Shown here in pieces: positions 5,454 to 7,599 of a DNA stretch of 7,599 nucleotides. Location: positions 1 to 7,599 of the forward strand of contig JAXDBN010000104.1 of NCBI GenBank assembly GCA_034678805.1, read 5' to 3'. This DNA comes from PHAA01 sp034678805 (lineage in GTDB: Bacteria > Bacillota > Syntrophomonadia > Syntrophomonadales > Syntrophomonadaceae). Under the pieces are notes generated by a model. It did not search any database, had not been told where the DNA came from, and worked only from the letters and a program-made list of their open reading frames with translations. Within the stretch, counting starts at the first letter, position 1; every line of letters starts with the position of its first letter. Position numbers and translations under genes: made by a program.

Positions 5454-6146
5454 TTGACCTTTCAGCCGATAAAAACAAAAAAAATTTATGAAGAAATAAT
5501 GGAACAGATCCGCCGCATGATTACCCAGGGCGACCTGCAGCCCGGTGATAAGCTGCCGGCCGAACGGGAGCTGGCCGAAACCCTTGGGGTTAGCCGCACT
5601 TCAGTTCGCGAAGCGCTCACCGCCCTGGGAGCATTGGGTCTTATTGAGGTAAGATCCGGTGAGGGAACTTTTATCCGGCGCAGTAATGACTTGGAAACCT
5701 TCGAGCCGCTGAGTGTGCTCCTGGCGGTTGAACGCAACCCGGGAGTACAGTTAATGGAAGTCAGAAGGATCCTGGAGACTGAGTGTGCAGCTCTAGCCGC
5801 TAAAAGAGCTACCCCCGCCGACCTGGAGAAAATTGAAGCAGCCTTTCAGACCATGAAAAATGCTGATTCCATCCAAGCTGCGGTAGAAGCGGATCTGCGC
5901 TTTCATTATACTATTGCCGAAGCCACCAAAAATACAGTTTTGCTGCGGATCATGAATACCGTTGCCGATCTTATGCATAAAGATTTCCGCCAGGACCGGG
6001 AAGCACTCTATGCCAAATTAACGGGTCAGGTGCTGGATGAACACGAAGCCATACTCCAGGCTATCAAAAACAAGAACCCAGACGAAGCCTGGGCTCGAAT
6101 GCTCGAACATATTAACAATATTGAAGCCGGGATTAAACCCGCATAG
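5454..6146 (+). CDS. GntR-family transcriptional regulator, FadR subfamily (FCD ligand domain), TTG start
   Basis: Likely metabolite-responsive DNA-binding regulator of the por operon. The N-terminal winged helix-turn-helix (about 5-74) is textbook GntR: IYEEIMEQIRRMI, GDLQPGDKLPAERELAETLGVSR, and the recognition helix SRTSVREAL (47-55), ending GEGTFIRR. The C-terminal all-helical FCD domain (about 90-225) has the metal/ligand-binding pattern: Asp and His in EADLRFH, His in DEHEAILQAI, and His in MLEHI. From the TTG at 5454 (GGAGGAG upstream) the protein is 230 aa, beginning MTFQPIKTKK as FadR-type proteins do; the ATG at 5403 would add 17 unconserved residues. It follows porB by 68 nt without a terminator, so it is probably in the same transcript. 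PdhR, LldR and similar acid sensors belong to this subfamily; sensing pyruvate or the enzyme's own substrate is an inference. The gene overlaps panE tail-to-tail. Confidence 0.92.
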   Translation: MTFQPIKTKKIYEEIMEQIRRMITQGDLQPGDKLPAERELAETLGVSRTSVREALTALGALGLIEVRSGEGTFIRRSNDLETFEPLSVLLAVERNPGVQLMEVRRILETECAALAAKRATPADLEKIEAAFQTMKNADSIQAAVEADLRFHYTIAEATKNTVLLRIMNTVADLMHKDFRQDREALYAKLTGQVLDEHEAILQAIKNKNPDEAWARMLEHINNIEAGIKPA

Positions 6147-7074
6147 CCTCTTTAGCTTTTATCATGGCCACAATCACTTCGTTAACCGGGGTTTGAACAC
6201 CATATTGCCGGCCCAAATTTACTACCGCACCGTTTAAAGCATCGATTTCAGTCTTGCGCCCGCGCTGCATGTCCTGCAGCATGGAAGCATGGTGCCCTGC
6301 GGTCGAAGGGACCAACTGGGTATAAAAAGCCTGGCGGTATGCTTCCGCATCAGCCCACGGGGTCTCCTGCCGGTGCGCTCTCAACACCGCAAATATTTCT
6401 TCAATTACCTGGTCCATCAATTGGTGGGTATGCGGATTTTCGGCCAGCATTCCGTAAGGCACTTCCAGTATGGCTCCCAGCGGATTCAGGGCTGAATTGT
6501 AAATAATCTTACCCCAGACAAATTTCATTACCTCATTGGAAGCCCGGGTCGGTATACCTGCAGTACTGAAGGTCCGGGCCAAGTCCTCCAGCCTTCCCAT
6601 ATCGATCAGGTTTTCCGGCGAGCCGATAACTACATCGTCAGCAATAACTGTCACTTTGGAAACTCCCGGCGCCATCGTTTCAGCACCGAATATAACCCGT
6701 CCCAGGATCAATTGGGACTTGGGTATAGATTGGGCAGCCGCCTCGTAATTGCCGAAACCGTTCTGGGCCAGCATAACATAGGTTTGGGGACTGATAAAAT
6801 TGGCTATCTGGCGGGCCACCTCGGCAGTCTCATAAGACTTGACGGTCAGCACCAGCAAATCATAATCACGATCCACCAGCTCTTCCAGATTGGTGACTAC
6901 CGTATCCAAAAAGGCGGAATGTTCACCCCATATCCCGTTAACCTGGACACCTTTCGCCGCTGCTTCCCTGGCGACCGGTTCCCGGTCCAATCCCGTAACC
7001 TGGTGCCCTTGCCCCTTCAACAGGCAGGAATATACTGCACCCAAGGCACCCAAACCAAATACCAATACCTTCAT
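6133..7074 (-). CDS. panE: 2-dehydropantoate 2-reductase (ketopantoate reductase)
   Basis: NADPH-dependent reduction of 2-dehydropantoate to pantoate, in the pathway to pantothenate and CoA. The 313-residue product has the N-terminal Rossmann loop GLGALG (7-12), TVKSYET (77-83), the AQNGFGN segment (103-109), and Lys189 in FVWGKIIYNSALNPLGA, matching the catalytic Lys (Lys176 in E. coli). The C-terminal helical domain has SMLQDMQRGRKTEIDALNG (264-282), with Glu276 of the substrate-binding motif. The ATG at 7074 is chosen because AAAGGTG (7089-7083) lies 8 nt upstream; the in-frame TTG at 7104 has no such support. The last 14 bp overlap the 3' end of the regulator gene. PanE-like proteins include 2-oxoacid reductases of other specificity, so a substrate linked to the neighbouring oxidoreductase cannot be excluded. 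Confidence 0.92.
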   Translation of the reverse strand: MKVLVFGLGALGAVYSCLLKGQGHQVTGLDREPVAREAAAKGVQVNGIWGEHSAFLDTVVTNLEELVDRDYDLLVLTVKSYETAEVARQIANFISPQTYVMLAQNGFGNYEAAAQSIPKSQLILGRVIFGAETMAPGVSKVTVIADDVVIGSPENLIDMGRLEDLARTFSTAGIPTRASNEVMKFVWGKIIYNSALNPLGAILEVPYGMLAENPHTHQLMDQVIEEIFAVLRAHRQETPWADAEAYRQAFYTQLVPSTAGHHASMLQDMQRGRKTEIDALNGAVVNLGRQYGVQTPVNEVIVAMIKAKEAMRV

Positions 7075-7118
7075 ATTGCTTTCACCTTTCCCATAAATAA
7101 TCAATTACATTGCTGCAT

Positions 7119-7157
7119 ATTTATATATTCTATAATATATCGAGCAAGTTTGGGCAA
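7119..7157 (-). promoter_or_regulatory. Candidate panE promoter in an AT-rich stretch
   Basis: On the minus strand TTGCCC (7157-7152) and TATAGA (7134-7129) are separated by 17 bp. A second overlapping option downstream is TTGCTC with TATAAA (16-bp spacer). The whole 7090-7140 stretch is markedly AT-rich compared with the flanking genes. It lies between the upstream terminator and panE, so panE is probably its own transcript. Confidence 0.4.
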
Positions 7158-7159
7158 AT

Positions 7160-7188
7160 AAAAAGGCCAGCCCTTAAAAAGCCAGCCT
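7160..7188 (-). terminator. Rho-independent terminator of the YyaL-like gene
   Basis: Read on the minus strand, AGGCTGGCTTT (from 7188) folds onto AAGGGCTGGCCT (ending 7164), giving about 11 pairs including several G-U pairs and a tiny loop, followed by TTTTT (7164-7160). In DNA it looks like a direct repeat of GCCAGCC (7166-7172 and 7181-7187), but as RNA it forms a stem. It lies about 60 nt after the stop of the gene at 7248. Confidence 0.6.
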
Positions 7189-7221
7189 GTGTTATTAGGT
7201 TTCGGACCACCAAAGCGGCAT

Positions 7222-7240
7222 CTCCCGCCCAAATAGGGAG
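7222..7240. repeat. Small inverted repeat between the YyaL-like gene and its terminator
   Basis: CTCCC (7222-7226) and GGGAG (7236-7240) pair across a 9-nt loop. No T-run follows on either strand, so it is not a terminator by itself. Its function is unknown. Confidence 0.25.
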
Positions 7241-7247
7241 TTACAAT

Positions 7248-7599
7248 CTACTGGGGCAGGTCTATACGCATCCCTTGCTCCTGGTAAAAGATAGCCTGCA
7301 GCCAAAATGTATGGGCGCCCGGATTGTCGGCAACGGTACCGGCAAAATACTGGATTTGCTTTCGTGCCTTCTCATCCAGCCCGGCATCACCTGTCAAGCG
7401 ATGTAAATGCAGCAGGTTAAAGGCTGCAACCGCATTATCAGAAGGCATAGCGCCATCATAAGATTCCTTGGGACGGATCAGTAACTCTTCGCTGTCGGAA
7501 CCATAAAAGAAAAATCCGCCCTCGTTTTCATCCCAGAATAATTCTATAAATTCCTTGTTCAAATCCTGGGCTTTCTCAAGGTAATGTCGATCACCCCCG
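7248..7599 (-). CDS. YyaL/DUF255-type thioredoxin-domain protein, C-terminal fragment (5' end off the right edge)
   Basis: Only the last 117 or so codons are inside the window. The frame stays open to the right edge: upstream of the codon TTG at 7562 it reads HYLEKAQD, so that TTG is an internal Leu, not the start. The fragment contains FIELFWDENEGGFFFYG and RPKESYDGAMPSDNAVAAFNLLHLHRLTGD, characteristic of the (alpha/alpha)-barrel C-terminal half of the YyaL / spermatogenesis-associated-20 family. Full-length members are about 600-700 aa and begin with a thioredoxin-like domain. Their molecular function is not established. The stop TAG at 7250-7248 is followed by a terminator at 7160-7188, so the gene ends its own transcription unit. 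Confidence 0.85.
   Translation of the reverse strand, partial: GGDRHYLEKAQDLNKEFIELFWDENEGGFFFYGSDSEELLIRPKESYDGAMPSDNAVAAFNLLHLHRLTGDAGLDEKARKQIQYFAGTVADNPGAHTFWLQAIFYQEQGMRIDLPQ

Noticed and set aside
7160..7188. Direct repeat of GCCAGCC as a regulatory tandem site
   Set aside because: As RNA on the minus strand the same bases form a continuous stem using G-U pairs and end in a T-run, so a terminator explains them better.

Overview
The window looks like chromosomal DNA of a strictly anaerobic, selenium-using member of the Clostridia/Firmicutes. This is an inference from strong AGGAGG-type ribosome binding sites, frequent TTG starts, a four-subunit ferredoxin-dependent 2-oxoacid oxidoreductase, and a YedF-type selenium-metabolism protein. 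No RNA gene, insertion sequence, CRISPR array or plasmid feature was found.

Layout. From 1 to about 2148, on the minus strand, lies a three-gene operon read right to left: yedF (selenium-linked TusA/DsrE-like protein), acpS (holo-ACP synthase, probably from a TTG start) and nnr (bifunctional NAD(P)H-hydrate repair enzyme, cut by the left edge). A divergent promoter region follows (2149-2357). From 2358 to 6146, on the plus strand, are porG, porD, porA and porB (gamma, delta, alpha and beta subunits of pyruvate or another 2-oxoacid:ferredoxin oxidoreductase), followed by a GntR/FadR-family regulator. Convergent to it is panE (2-dehydropantoate 2-reductase), overlapping the regulator tail-to-tail by 14 bp. 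Upstream of panE are its promoter and the terminator of the next gene. The C-terminal end of a YyaL/DUF255-type thioredoxin-domain protein runs off the right edge on the minus strand.

Main discovery. porB is interrupted by one in-frame TGA at 4840-4842. Translation continues in the same frame with no other stop, and the sequence on both sides is conserved PorB, including the TPP-binding region. The TGA falls two residues before the conserved (D/N)NEAY motif, where as I recall many homologues carry cysteine. A hairpin starting 18 nt after the TGA, with its apical loop 32-36 nt downstream, could act as a bacterial SECIS element. With yedF divergently adjacent, the best reading is that porB encodes a selenoprotein (Sec132) of 312 residues, not a pseudogene. 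I do not recall PorB being described as a selenoprotein family.

Regulation. A perfect palindrome TGGTCTGACCA (2308-2318) sits just downstream of a TATAAT box before porG. It matches the FadR-subfamily operator pattern TnGTnnnACnA and the TGGT-N3-ACCA core of E. coli PdhR sites. The GntR/FadR regulator at the end of the operon is the obvious candidate ligand-responsive repressor, which would give a PdhR-like circuit on a ferredoxin-dependent enzyme.
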